Shown here: piece after piece, positions 51,420-63,679 of the stretch
Layout of the letters: the number at the start of each line of letters is the position of its first letter
Position numbering within the stretch: the stretch's first letter is position 1
Assembly: GCA_964017065.1 (NCBI GenBank)
Contig: OZ024784.1
Span: 4,383,152 to 4,447,151, forward strand
Direction: 5' to 3'
Origin: Haliclona indistincta
Lineage: Eukaryota; Porifera; Demospongiae; Haplosclerida; Chalinidae
Length of the DNA: 64,000 nucleotides
Notes under the pieces: generated by a model
The model's database searches: none
The model's input: only the letters and a program-made list of their open reading frames with translations
Told to the model about the DNA's origin: nothing
Program-made: the position numbers and the translations under genes

Positions 51420-53802
51420 ATGATGTCAAAAGAATCGACCACACTACAGCAAGGCTATGTGGGCGACCCATCAGCAGCCAGAGAGAGTCTTCACTGTCGT
51501 GTGACGCTGCTAGATGGCGCTAGTTTCTGGTTGGAGCTCAATGTAAGTTGCTCAATACAATTACATGCATGCAGTAACCTAGTTTTGGGCGTGGCTTGCT
51601 AAATAAAAATACATGTACACAGTTCGTACGCTGAGTTGATTAGCTAAAGGGTATTTGACACTTACCTGCATGGGAAACTATGTTATACTCGAGCAGTTGT
51701 TCACTACCAGAAATTTTGACCAGACCCTTGGACTGGTGTTCACCCTGGTCAGTGGTCTACTGGGTATAGCAGTACCATGTCATCCAGTCACAACACTACA
51801 TTCCATCTCATGCCCCCTCCCATGTTCTACAATACCATGCCTATAACCCTCCTCCACCTCAAGTTTAAAAGAATTGCACATGTTCATCACGCATCATCGA
51901 GTATTGGATCAGGCTTGCAAATTTCACCAAAAGTCTTATTACCACAAATGAGTTTATGCATTGGACTATAATGTCTTCGTTCCAAATTTTCATATAAATT
52001 ATGTTCAACATGTGGTGTTTCTAAAATGCAATATACCAACGATATCATGCATTGCTGTTGCTATTGGACAATTTCTGTTTTGTCAACATACCTGACAGAT
52101 CAAAACAACAGGCATTTCACTACTTGTGCAATTTCCAAAATATAGCACGTTGATACTGGTTGGGTTTGACTACTAAATAAGGGCTTTTGAAATAATAAAG
52201 AGGGTATCATGTGCACTGAAATTCATTATACCATTTTTACTTAGCAACCATAATAAGGCTTTTTACTAAACATTTTTTATTCTATCCTAGCAACCAATTA
52301 CTATCACACCTCAGTCTATAGTCACTATCACACCTCAGTCTAAGTAGTACTAATTGCTCTATAATGACGTGTAGTTGCTGTTGCCTGATCGTCATGTTGT
52401 TTGTTTGCTGCAGAAGTCTGCCACAGGACAAGAAGTGCTGGACCATTTACTACAGCGTGTCAACATCAAGGAGAGAGTCTACTTTGGGTTGTGGTACCAA
52501 GATGATCGAAATGTGCAGGTATAGTGATGGATGTGCTAAAATAGACCTCAGGCACAATGTTGACAAACCGTGACTTAGTTTACTATCCTGTGAAATCATT
52601 CGTTTAGTGAATAATTAAATTATTACGCATGCATTATGATATGTGAATGAAGGTATGTAACCAGCTGTATAGCATCCCTTGATACCATGGCAACACACGA
52701 TGTAAATGTAGCAATATTTATGCATTCTACATGTTTGCACCATTAGATTGCAGAGAACAAAGGTGTGAATGTATTTCAATATTTGCGCTTGTTAGCTGTT
52801 GTTTCCAGCTAACAGAGCTAATGTATTGTTGGCGGATGAAACCACGGGTTAAGTACTTCCAGCTAACAAAGTGTACAATACATTGACATCCTTGAGTACC
52901 GGCATGTGTGATTGTTAGCCAACATAAAGTGTGTAATATAAATCCAATATAGTCTCTCTTCTCTTCAGCAATGGCTAGATACATCCAATCCAGTTAAAGC
53001 CCAGATTAAGAGTAAGTGAAGCACTATAACTGTCAATGCTGTGCTTATACATGTATTTAATGAAGCTAATGTGTCTAGTCAGTTGTACAAGTCTAGTCAG
53101 AACAAGATCACATAGTTCACACAATGCTGTTGTTGTCTTACATACAGGAGTACCTATCTTACTATACTTCAGCGTAAGGTTCTATCCACTCAATCCTCAC
53201 GCAACACATCCACTCACTCAGTAAGACTCAATACTATCATTATCACTAGTAGTCATCCACATACTGTAGAATGCAGCTGTACTGGCAAGTGAAAAAAGAC
53301 ATTGAAGAAAAAAGGTGAGCAGATGAGCATATGCTCTATATATAGCTATTCGTGTACTATTTTTATTATTTGCTTTCCAACCATATGCGTCTTCCAAGTA
53401 TGTTATTTTTCACATTAATATTGTGTTCGGTGACACGGCTACAAGAGTTGTCGGTTTCAAATTGGAAAACCGTTTTGTGAAGGAGGAAAAACAAGTGTTA
53501 CTGAGTGTTACATTATTTAATTTTAGGAAGTAGACTGTGAGTAAATAATAATGTCACAAAAGACTCCTTTAGTTCTGAAAGCCTTCATTCCTGGACCTGA
53601 TATATAGTGTCCCATGGTGATACGCACTATGGTATGCTTTGTCTGTTTGTTCTATTAATTAACCTCACCACCACCTGCAGCTATCTATAGTGAAGGGCTG
53701 CAATGTGTGGGAGCTAATGAGTAGTGTATGTGTGACGCAAAAATTATTGTGCACAAGCGTCATATACTTGCATAGAACACGTGTGCATTTAACCAGACTA
53801 GT

Positions 53803-53879
<77 letters not shown>

Positions 53880-56800
53880 ATACACACACGAACACCCATT
53901 ATAGTATAATAGCGTGTGCAGCACGTATGCAACGCTATGTGACTGTGTGTACTGCCATTTGTAGTATCTTTGTATCATTTTTAGTATAATAATATTATTG
54001 TTGTGTGAACAGTGTTTAATTAAGTAAACAGCAATAGGGATAGGGTTACTGGAATGCAGTTCCCACAATTTTTATTAACAGAACAGGAACAAACATTTCC
54101 CTCGAAGATGTGGGTGAAGTTACACAATTCTTTTACCAAACATGAGTGATAGCAGATGCCCGTGGTTGCAGGGTTAATTTGGTTGTTTCCCTCCAGACTG
54201 AGGGACTATGTAGCCACACCCTATTATATCAAGAGAGAATGCATGTCACTTCTCCATTTTGCATGTCACTTCTCCATTTTCAAATCTTTCTTTTCTCTTG
54301 CAGGCTGTTCTGTTCTGCTGATGTTTTCTCTGTGCTTGTTGGTTGTGTTGCTCAAGGTGATGATTATTCATTGTGTTTACTAAAGTATACAAAAAATGCC
54401 TGAATATAGACTATGCATAATAATATAACAACAGCTGCAGTAATGTGTAGGTATATAAACCATAATGCCGTCACAGACAAATCCTAATGAACTGTTAATT
54501 CACCGGTTATGAGGTATAATGTAGGCGTGTAAAGTGTGGATAGCAACAAATGGTCTTGTCGCGGAATGAAGATGTTACTCAGTCAAATAGTTGAATCATT
54601 TACATCATGCAAAGTTGTATAAGAGGTCAATGTCTAGTTTACATAGTCTATATAGTAATATGTGTGTAACACTTTGTTGTTAGTTGTGTTATCATCAATT
54701 AACTTGAGTGTTTGCACATAATTCAATTAATACTGATTATGACTCATTGATTTTAATGTTTACTACAACAATCAAATGCTTTAAAGTGCTAACGTAACAC
54801 CACTCAATGACTTCAGTATTTTCACACACATGCACTCTCTCTTTCACACACACACACTCACTCTCACTCTCTCTCTCTCTCTCTCGTACACACACAGCTG
54901 AGATAGGAGACTACAGTGATGCAACTATTGATTATCAATCATTATTTGATCAACTAAAACAAGAGGTATTAACATGTCTCTTAAGTATTCTTCTCTTACT
55001 GTGCGTAACTTTTCCTATAGATTCACAGCTACCAGAATGATATAGCTGAGCAGCATGAGAGATTACAGTGAGTATTCATTAAAAATCATATACTGCAATT
55101 ATTACAAGAATGCCTAAATATGTAATCCATGCAACTTGAACTATTATTGCATGGATTATTGTACACTGTTTGCAATAATGAAATAAGTGTGCTACTATGT
55201 GCTATCATGTGAACCTATTGTACAGTACAAGCATAACTAACAAAAGATGCAAATTGCTACAATGTTTTCTACATCGGTACATGCAAGTTATAAATTCTTG
55301 TCGTGTTTGAGTCGGTTACATACGAATTGCATTATTATAAACTGAGTCTACTCGGTACTGTGCTCAAATGGCATTGTACTAATGTGAAGTGATTATAATA
55401 CTCTGAATTGCCTAATAATTTGTACTCTGAATCTGGAGTCAGGTACAGTTGATAGCTATTTATTTACACCATTGATATTAGAGTTTCCAGATCTTGTGTT
55501 GTTTTAGTGTCTAGATTGCTTGTTTAGGGAGAAGAGGAAATGATACACTTTTCATATTCACACCAGGAAGTGTTCAATGCAATTGTGTGTGTGTGACAAT
55601 CTACAATGCCTGCCAACAGCATGTCTAGTGTAAGACATAATAATCCCAATGGAATGCACTTGATTGTAATATAGCTAGTCCCTGCAACAGTGAAAAGCTT
55701 AATTGTGTCTTTCACGTAATGTTTTGTTGGCCCCTTGAGCAAAAACATTGACTGAATGTGTGAGCTATTTTGTATGGAGTCACTGACGAGAGCGTACACG
55801 TCATCATCATATGAGCTATAATGAGCTAGTGTTTAAGTGATTGCTCTACTAACTACATTACATTATTTAACTAGTGTCTGAGAAAGGAATTCTCAGCTTA
55901 ACTACACTGCACATTCAAACTAGCACAGTCAGTATGTGTGTGCATGCCTCTACATATGACATGTTCATGTGTGTACATAGTCTATGTCAGATGTGTGTAC
56001 TTAGTGGATTATACATCTCTAGTGTCTGTAAAATTATGTTGATGATCTAATAAAAAGGCGGTTTCAGTGAATAATGTATTTAGCATACCACTACTAGGAG
56101 GAGGGATATCTTACTACAAGCTTAAGATTTACTTAGCATGACCACTTCACAGGTGTTCTCTTGTCTCTTGTTCCTAGAAGCATTCTTTGAAGTGCTTTCT
56201 ACTGTAAGGATACATTTAGTACAATTAATAGCTATCAGTATAGTTGTGCGCTAACACAAAGTATTCTAAGAATTACCGCATCTTCCTGGTAGTAAAGCAG
56301 CACATAATGATACTCATTGTTGGATGTGGTCAGCTAAATGGATTATTGTAATTTACGAATGAAATAGGAGGGGAATCTCTTTTAAGTGAAGTAAGGTCCC
56401 TTTTGAGCTATTTGTCACCCGGCAGTACTGAACACATGATGACTCTTATCAGTACTATATTTTGACTGATACAAAATGTCTTATCAGTTGTAAATGAATT
56501 TTAGTTAGGCATTTTTGTTACATGACGTCTGGGTCAGACGCTATTTAGACTGGTCGTCTATGGTCACATGTGGGTTTTGATACTAGCAAGTCATGATGAC
56601 TGATGCTATTTATGTTCTCGTCTCCACAGAGGCACATCTCAAGGAGAGGCTGTTTCTTTGTTCTTGCGTGAAGCTAGCTCACAGGAATTCTACGGGATGA
56701 CCGTTTTTGAAGTTTGGGTAAGCTATAACGAGTGACATAAGGTGCTGTAATTGGTTTGCAAACACTTCACATGCATTCTATGAAGACATTATTGTGACGA

Positions 56801-58461
56801 TGCATGATGTCAGGGCAGTTTTACCATGGCTAGAGTAAGGCACTTCCTGTGATGTACTCTTAAGTGCCCTCTAGAGATGTTTGAGAGGTTTCCGCACTTC
56901 CTGACCTTCTCAAAACAATACACCCACTTATGTATGTTGTCATTACTCTATTATATTCATAGTCACTGTAGCTTACTACATGTCCAATATACTAGGGTCT
57001 CACAAACCATAGAGAATAGCTTAGGGGTGTCGATTCAAAATCTCTCTATTGTATGAATGCTGTATGCTTTTGCTTCAGGATTGCAAAGTGCATTGTTGTA
57101 GATGAAAATACCAAGTTTCAATGTGCTATCATTATACTGCATTGTTGTACGAAATGTTTAGCACAATTGTTCAACAATATAATACGGATGTTGCTGGATT
57201 CAGATTTCACTGCTTCCTGCATTCAAAGTCGATCTCCTCAGTTCCTGATAATAACAGTGTATACTCAAATTTCAGATAATTTGTTTCATTATGTCAACAT
57301 GATATATTGCAATTCGGGGACTGCCCAGTTAGTTATTTGATGAGGTATGGTGCTATAACTGCAAGTTCCACAGATAGTCTTTTCTGGAGAATTTGATATT
57401 GAATAATTCTGCTAAAATCAAATTATTTACTGGTCTAACAGGTATACCGGTTCTGGAATGGATCTAGTGTTTTATGTAAATAGACACATAATATATAACT
57501 TTTACCAGTCATGGAATTACCTGTTTGAAATAGTTATACTAAATACAGTTTCCTAGTAGTGAAATGTAAGACCTAAACTTCAGTGAGTTTTTGTCTGCCA
57601 GACTCTGCATTTTTGTTAATTAATTATCCAATCCCCATGGTCTATTGCATATGACTCATTCACTATCCCATGATTGTACATGTGATAATTGTGACCAGCA
57701 GACATTCAAAGCAGTCATGTATATGGTTCTTAGGTCATATGTTAAGGATAGGTTTGTCTTGTTCTAGAGCCAGATGAAATAATGGTTCATGGGAAGCATT
57801 GCAAACTGTGAACTTTCACATACCAAGCGAATGTGAACATGCACCCTGTAGACGAGCGGCCTGTTTGTTGTATACTTGAAATTTCCTTTTGCACACATAC
57901 ACAATAATTATTGTCTTGTGCAGAATCTTAAGGGTTAGATTTACAATACTGTACTACAGGAAGGAAGCACAAAGCTATAAAACTGCCCTGTTGTGCACAA
58001 TTGCTACTAGCCTGGGTGACAAAGTACAAAATATTGTTTACTCCTATTGGATAAACAATCTCTTTGATCGCACCTTTGATGTTAAGGTGCAAGCTACTTA
58101 AAGCTACCAGGTGACCTAACATCTGCTAGGTGTGGCTAACATTTAAACTTGCTTAAAATATCATTTCTATGCCAGTATTGTGCTCATAATACTCATAATG
58201 CATACTTTAAGTAAAATATTTTTCTTTGTACTGTCTGTAGCACGAAGATCACTCACATTATCAACTGGGGCTGACACCATCAGGGCTATCACTCTGCAGA
58301 GATCAAAAAATATTAGGATCATACATTTGGTGAGTTCATCTTAAGAGTCTGGCATGCGTCCTGGTATGTGTGCAGTATTCTATTGACTGTCAATGCAGGT
58401 CTCATGTAGTCAGCTGCTCAAGCACTGGATACAGAGTGTCCGTGACAGTGTATGGACAAAC

Positions 58462-58536
<75 letters not shown>

Positions 58537-58813
58537 TGTCACTAATAGTATTCATGATGTGTTGTGTGCAGGGAACTGAGGGACAAGTGAATCTGGAAAC
58601 TGAGTCTGCAAAGGAAAGCAAAAACATATCGGACACAATCATGGAATTTATCTGCTTTTATGGGTTAGTGTCTGTTTTGCATCACCAAAGTGTTTTTGCT
58701 CAAAAAATGGTTTGCTTGTTTTGGTACATGCACTTTTGAACAGCATCTCAAAGAAAGCTCCCCAAGAAATAGAGATGCTGGACCAAATCATAGAAGTGCT
58801 TAGTTTAAGTTAA
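51420..58813 (+). CDS. FERM-domain-only protein
   Basis: Thirteen exons close in frame to 319 residues: 51420-51542, 52414-52518, 52969-53011, 53148-53220, 53270-53314, 54304-54356, 54898-54965, 55021-55067, 56630-56717, 58241-58329, 58399-58462, 58572-58663, 58744-58813. F1: SLHCRVTLLDGASFWLELNK and YFGLWYQDD. F2: QLYWQVKKDIEEKRLFCSAD and AEIGDYSDA. F3: YQLGLTPSGLSLCRDQKILG, SYIWSHVVS and NLETESAKESKNISDTIMEF. The chain stops about 22 residues after F3, so there is no catalytic or actin-binding tail. FERM domains link membrane proteins and phosphoinositides to the cortex. A downstream AATAAA supports the end. Most similar in layout to the 4.1/FRMD and PTPN FERM modules, but I cannot name a subfamily. 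The first of two consecutive ATGs was used. Confidence 0.8.
53804..53877. repeat. (GT)n microsatellite
   Basis: About 37 uninterrupted GT units in the FERM-gene intron between 53314 and 54304, followed by a short CA-rich stretch. Confidence 0.95.
54241..54280 (+). repeat. Perfect 20-bp tandem duplication before a splice acceptor
   Basis: GCATGTCACTTCTCCATTTT occurs twice back to back, ending 23 bp upstream of the exon at 54304, so it overlaps the branch-point and pyrimidine region. Confidence 0.9.
54836..54897 (+). repeat. CT/CA-rich simple sequence forming a splice acceptor
   Basis: Runs of CTCT and CACA end in ACACACACAG at the acceptor of the exon starting at 54898, so simple sequence supplies the pyrimidine tract. 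Confidence 0.8.
58463..58535 (+). repeat. (GT)n microsatellite beginning at a splice donor
   Basis: About 36 GT units start at the first intron base after the FERM exon 58399-58462 (ACAAACG|GTGTGT). The next exon starts at 58572, so the microsatellite is about two thirds of this 109-bp intron. Confidence 0.9.
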
Positions 58814-58884
58814 ACTCTTAATTTTTCCAAGTATGATGTTGAAATGTCTGTGCAGAAGAATGAACTGCTTGCATTCTTGAGTCA

Positions 58885-58890
58885 AATAAA
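58885..58890 (+). terminator. Poly(A) signal of the FERM-only gene
   Basis: AATAAA lies 71 bp after the stop codon. It is the main reason for treating the next gene as separate. Confidence 0.55.
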
Positions 58891-59323
58891 TTGTTCTGTG
58901 AATGCCGTGCACATTTATTGATTCAGTAGCTATGTTAAAACTTGTAACAGTAGATGTGTGAATGCATTAGGCTTTCCTGTATGATATACGAGTTTTAAAA
59001 TGTGATAATTATGTGTTACAGGATTCAAAATAGTAGTTGTGTGTTACTATAGCAGAGGAAGTCTTTAGCTTTACAAATGCAATAGTCAGGTCAACAATCC
59101 ATTTGAATAACAAGACTTAAATTGACTTAGCACCCAAAGCAGTAGTAGGAAATAACAAGACAATTAGGGTGTCAAACAGGATTCACCTGTAGTAAACTCC
59201 AATCTTTTGTGTCTGTTTCCTGTCTGATTTGATTTGCAATGGGAAATAGCATTGTACTACATTTAGGTAACTCTCCATGCTACTTATCTCTTTGTTGATT
59301 TTAGCTTGTGCTTTTTCATGCAG
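58891..59323 (+). other. Spacer, likely promoter and 5' end of the proline-rich gene
   Basis: AT-rich with no recognisable coding region. The first coding exon of the downstream gene could not be located here with confidence. Confidence 0.4.
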
Positions 59324-62300
59324 TGATTCACACAGAACTATCTCAGATAGGCACAACTCTCCATCACTTGGTAAACAATTTACAATAACAATTCCAGCTA
59401 GAATACAACCCATGTTTTTTCAACCCAGACCAAGAATCTCGTCATTATCCACAATCTTCGGCACAGCAAGCACACGTCTCAGGTTCAGCAGGTTACCCAG
59501 CACCACATGACTTCATGACAGCATCACATGATCTCATGGCGGAGATGTCACAGCGTCAGCACCAACACGATCCTCTCCCCAAGGCCCAGTCTCTGCTCAG
59601 TGAAAACGGTTCACAGGTCCAGACACAGGATCCAGTCCTCCTCGCATTACTGGCTAGGAGATCGTCCCAACGACACTCATCTCACCAGCATCACAGTGAA
59701 AGAATGAGAAGAGAAGATAGGACTGGAGGAGGTAGAAGTCCTCCAACCATGCATGACAAGAAAGCTGAAGACACTATTCGAATGAGGGATACTTTTCAAC
59801 CTCACCCATCTCGTCTGCAGCAACCTGCTCATCCCTCCTCTGATCAAACTCGACCTGGTCCAGGCAGCAAGCCAAGAGCACTATTCAAACCTCGCAGTTC
59901 CCACGTTCATGAAGTAAATCTACCGCAAGCAGAGCAGGTGCATTCAATGAAGGTACCAATGCCTTCCGGAAGAGAAGCACCTGGCATTCAAAGAGAACAG
60001 AATTTTAATACTTCTGCTATGAACCCTGTGAAGAAACCTCATGGGGATAGAGAGAGAGTAGTGTCATCCACTCTACCTCATTCACATTCTCCCCAACAGG
60101 AAAAGAAGTACGCTCACCACATGTTAAAGTCATGGGTCAAGCAACAGAAACGCAGGTTTGTGCATGCTTGCACAATTGAATATGTACAGTAATTTTATTT
60201 TTATGTTTAGAGAGGGCACGGACACATCCACTCACTATCAAGACCGTGGTTCCTCCTCGCCTGTTATTTCTAGAGATCAAGGTCCTGATCTCATCCAGTT
60301 AACCAGGGCTCATCACACTCCTCCTCTACAACACCACACACTCCCTTCCTCCTCCTCCCCGTCCATCTCCTACAGATTCCCTCCATCTTATGCACACAAG
60401 CATCGACCAGTTCCTTCGCAACCACCAGCCTCTACTAGTCTATACGATACACTAGAATCACGAGAGTCAGACAATCTGCAGTCGTCAAGCAATGTCAACC
60501 GAACAGACTCTGGTTTCTATCCTCAATCTCATTCTAGCCACTTCAGTACAGAAAGCTCTAGTCCTGCTTTCTCTAAGTCAACCAGCACTGTTACAGACAA
60601 AAGATTCCACAGCTCTGTTGAATCTTTTGAGCGAATGTTTACTGAAATTGACAGAGCTATCACAGGACTTGGTGAGAAAGAGGAAGCAGAGAAAAAGGAA
60701 GCAGAGAAAAAGGAAGGAGAGCAACCACCACCTTTACCACCACGACCTCATGAATACCCACAGACCCTGATCAAACCACCAGCTCCTCTTCCACCCCAAG
60801 CAAGCTACTCACCTCCTAGTAGGTCACCACAACCATCTCTTCCAGTGGAGCAATATGACCCACTAGCAGCTGCTGCAAAGGAGACAGCCCGCCGTCAGAA
60901 ATATCAGATGAAGCGACAGCAACCAGACCCAACCTATGATAAACTGGACATCATGCCACAGTATTCATCTAGTAGTTCTGAAGAGGATGTACGAAAGGAG
61001 GCAGTCACACAGCTACCAGCTGCAGAGCCACCACCAAGGCCACCTAAACCTCATGATGGACTACAAAAAAGTGGATCATTACATGAAAAATTTGAGGTTA
61101 GTACACTTTTCGAATCTGTGCTGCTTTTAGCTTTTCATACAGACTCCAGAGGTTAATACCCCAGCCCCGCCATCTACCATAACACCGCCATCATCCTCCT
61201 CTTCTGGTAACAGCCAGCAACAACAACCACCGCAACAGAAGAATCAACAACAACCACCGCAACAGAAGAATCAACAACAACACAAAAGCAAACAAGAAAG
61301 CCAGCAGCAACAAAAGTACCCAAGAGATGTAGCACGTTTTATGCAATGGGTGCGAAAGCAGGCACCCAGCAAGACGAGTTCAGGAGAACCACCCTCACCA
61401 ACTAAAGTTAGTTTTGAAGAGTCCTTTCCTCCTCCACAGACTCAGCAACAGCTCCAGTGGCAGAGAATACAAGAGGAAAACAAGAAGAGAAAGTCTCAGG
61501 CATCACCACCAAGAGGGCCACCTAAATCACCGACTCATCCCTATGCTCCATCTCCTCCATCAGACAGAAGTCAAGATACTGTCACCAGGCAAAGCAACTC
61601 TCCACCAACAGAACAGCATCAGATGCCTCCACCACCTCGCCCTTTCTTTCCAAGACCAAAAGTCGAACTTGGTCGGTTTGAAATTGAGTCTGACGATCCG
61701 TCGCATGGAAGAAAGGAAAGCATAGACTCCATGGCTAGTACAGCAGCAGTGAAGAATCATCCACACTATGATGGACCACTCAGTCCACTTGCCTTATCAG
61801 ATGTTAAAGAGAGGAAAGGTGAGGTAGAGTCACCAGCCACTAGTGACCCAGGGAGTGATCCTGATGAGAAGCAATCTCTTGTCATATTTACCGAAACACA
61901 TCAGCAAAGAGTCCTTCCTAAGAGATGGCACTCTGAATACAATAAGAAGCCAGTATCTCTTAGACTAGAACCACCTCCTTCTATAGCTACTGACGATTCC
62001 TCGATTCCAAACTCTCCCTCGTATTACACACAAAATCCTCCTATACAACTAGGCAAAGAGGATGACCCGCAATCTATACTGTTCCGACAACATCTCACAT
62101 CTCTGAAGAAGTCAAGACGCAAGTCACTGGTAGAGAACTGGATGCAAGACACACACTCTTTTTGGGAGAGTAGACCATCATCCAACATCCCACCGCCACT
62201 TCAACATACGAACCTCCCGCCTATTCCTATGGCTATGGATACAAGGTCCAGCCGACCACCACAGCCATATAGAAGAAAGGAACACTTTTATGAAGATCCA

Positions 62301-62651
62301 GATGTCGTGATGTCATCACCTTCCTCTCCAACCTCTCCTCCTCCTGCCGGTCATGGCACCTTTTTTGTACACACATCGACTACTGGTCCAGAGAGAGTCG
62401 TTCAAGTAGACAATATTGCACCCTATGCTGTTGTCAACAAGACTACGGTCAAACGACAACAGCCAACACAGCAACCAGCATATCCCGCACAACAGCCAAT
62501 GACAGTCAACCGACAACAGCCATCACAGCAGCCAGCATATCCTGCACAACAGCCAATGACAGTCAAACGACAACAGCCATCACAACAACCAACATATCCT
62601 GCACAACAGCCGGGATTTTCAGCACAACAGCAATTTGCCACCGATGTCTAA
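59324..62651 (+). CDS. Large disordered Pro/Ser/Gln-rich protein, 5' end uncertain
   Basis: Exons that join in frame are 59397-60154, 60211-61096 and 61143-62651. A tentative upstream exon at 59324-59370 encodes IHTELSQIGTTLHHL in the same frame. About 1,050 residues are visible. The sequence is low complexity nearly throughout: QH-rich, then Pro-rich with SH3-ligand-like PPLPPRP, PPRPPKP and PPPPRPFFPRP, an EAEKKEAEKKEGE charged run, QQ/PP repeats, and three 19-residue repeats at the C-terminus. Short ordered-looking pieces are VESFERMFTEIDRAITGLGE (possible helix), VARFMQWVRKQAP and RKSLVENWMQDTHSFWESRP. It resembles an adaptor or cytoskeletal scaffold, but I recognise no family. It could be an alternative tail of the FERM gene; I found no good in-frame donor for that. 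Confidence 0.65.
62445..62615 (+). repeat. Three 57-bp in-frame repeats at the end of the proline-rich gene
   Basis: Units start at 62445, 62502 and 62559. Each encodes TVKRQQPSQQPAYPAQQP plus one residue, with few substitutions. Confidence 0.9.
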
Positions 62652-63032
62652 CAGGAACAGTACACGTATTAGCAAAGTATAATTATTATTAAAACCGCTA
62701 TCTCTTATAAATTTTTATCATAGTGTCATATTAATTTTTACAAGATAATTTTTATGCCATTTACCGCATACTTGAGAATAAGAAAATAATGAATCAAATA
62801 GTTGTAGGCAGGATACAGTAAATGGATTATAAAATAAAGCTGCCAAAAAATGGTGCTTGAAGAATAATATTGAAATAAAATAATAGTGATTGCTCATTGC
62901 CACTACCAGCACATGCGCTCTAGGCTCTGCCAAGAATAGATCAGAAACTGTTCACTTCTTTAATAACGTCATTAGCTGCACAGAATAGAGAACAAAGTGA
63001 AAATAAATCACTAGCGATTAGTGGTGCAATTT
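62652..63032. other. Spacer between converging genes
   Basis: AT-rich, with no supported coding region. It holds the 3' ends of the proline-rich gene and of MSL1. Confidence 0.5.
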
Positions 63033-63679
63033 TACAAAATGTACCTTTCACTAGAACCATTCCCAGTGGATCCATTGGTAGAGAGACGCGTTCTACTCCT
63101 GTTACGAGTCAGTCTATGACACTCAACCTCCTCTAAGTGATCATTCGCAGGAGGAGTAAAAGGACTAGAGAGGAAAATAGGTCAGGTTCTCTCTCTCTAT
63201 CACTGCTGCTAACCTTGGTGGGATGATTGGCAATGGTCTTCCAAATGCACTCACAACAACAGAGCTTGTAATTAGGATGGATTCCACTAGATTAAAAAAA
63301 TATATAAAAGCTTGTCACTGCTTGACTATCAAAAAGAGAGATCACTTACAATCATCCAGCTTGGGAATAAGTGTATCTAGTTTGTCTTTCTTCTTCTCTT
63401 GTGTAGGTAAACTGCCTTCCTTCATCATGTACTTTTTGAGTAGCTGATCATGATGAAACTTTTCTCGTGTCCGTTGTGCATCCCACCTTTAGGATAAGCA
63501 ATCATCACAACAAAACTTATCAGTAGCTAAAGGCTAAAAGTACTAGTTTCACTATTTGAACCCCATCTACCAGTTTTACAATTACAATACAGCAATATTA
63601 TTATTCGTCACCTCTTTCTTCTCTTCTCGTCTTGTTCTAACTTGTTGTGTCTCTTTAGAAACACTTCGTCTGACAAATC
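63033..63679 (-). CDS. MSL1: MSL1 homologue, C-terminal PEHE region (5' part beyond the window or unresolved)
   Basis: Four minus-strand exons join in frame: 63679-63612, 63486-63350, 63286-63214 and 63164 to the stop. They encode DLSDEVFLKRHNKLEQDEKR, RKRWDAQRTREKFHHDQLLK, then LESILITSSVVVSAFGRPLP and IIPPSPFTPP. This order and spacing match the PEHE domain of MSL1, including KRHxKLExDEKRRKRWD and VVAFGRPLP. MSL1 scaffolds the MOF histone H4K16 acetyltransferase complex, and PEHE binds MOF. The last exon either reads through to TAA at 63033-63035 (SSERYIL) or splices once more to a stop near 62972; I chose the first. Upstream exons were not found in 63680-64000. Confidence 0.88.

Noticed and set aside
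53690..53989. Open frames rich in alternating Val-Cys or Thr-His around GT runs (also near 43228 and 58452)
   Set aside because: They are translations of (GT)n microsatellites and lie in introns.
58744..59510. Continuous splicing of the FERM-only gene into the proline-rich exons
   Set aside because: The FERM chain closes in frame with a stop at 58811-58813 and a poly(A) signal follows. No donor in the last FERM exons gave the phase needed for the downstream exon. Kept only as an alternative.
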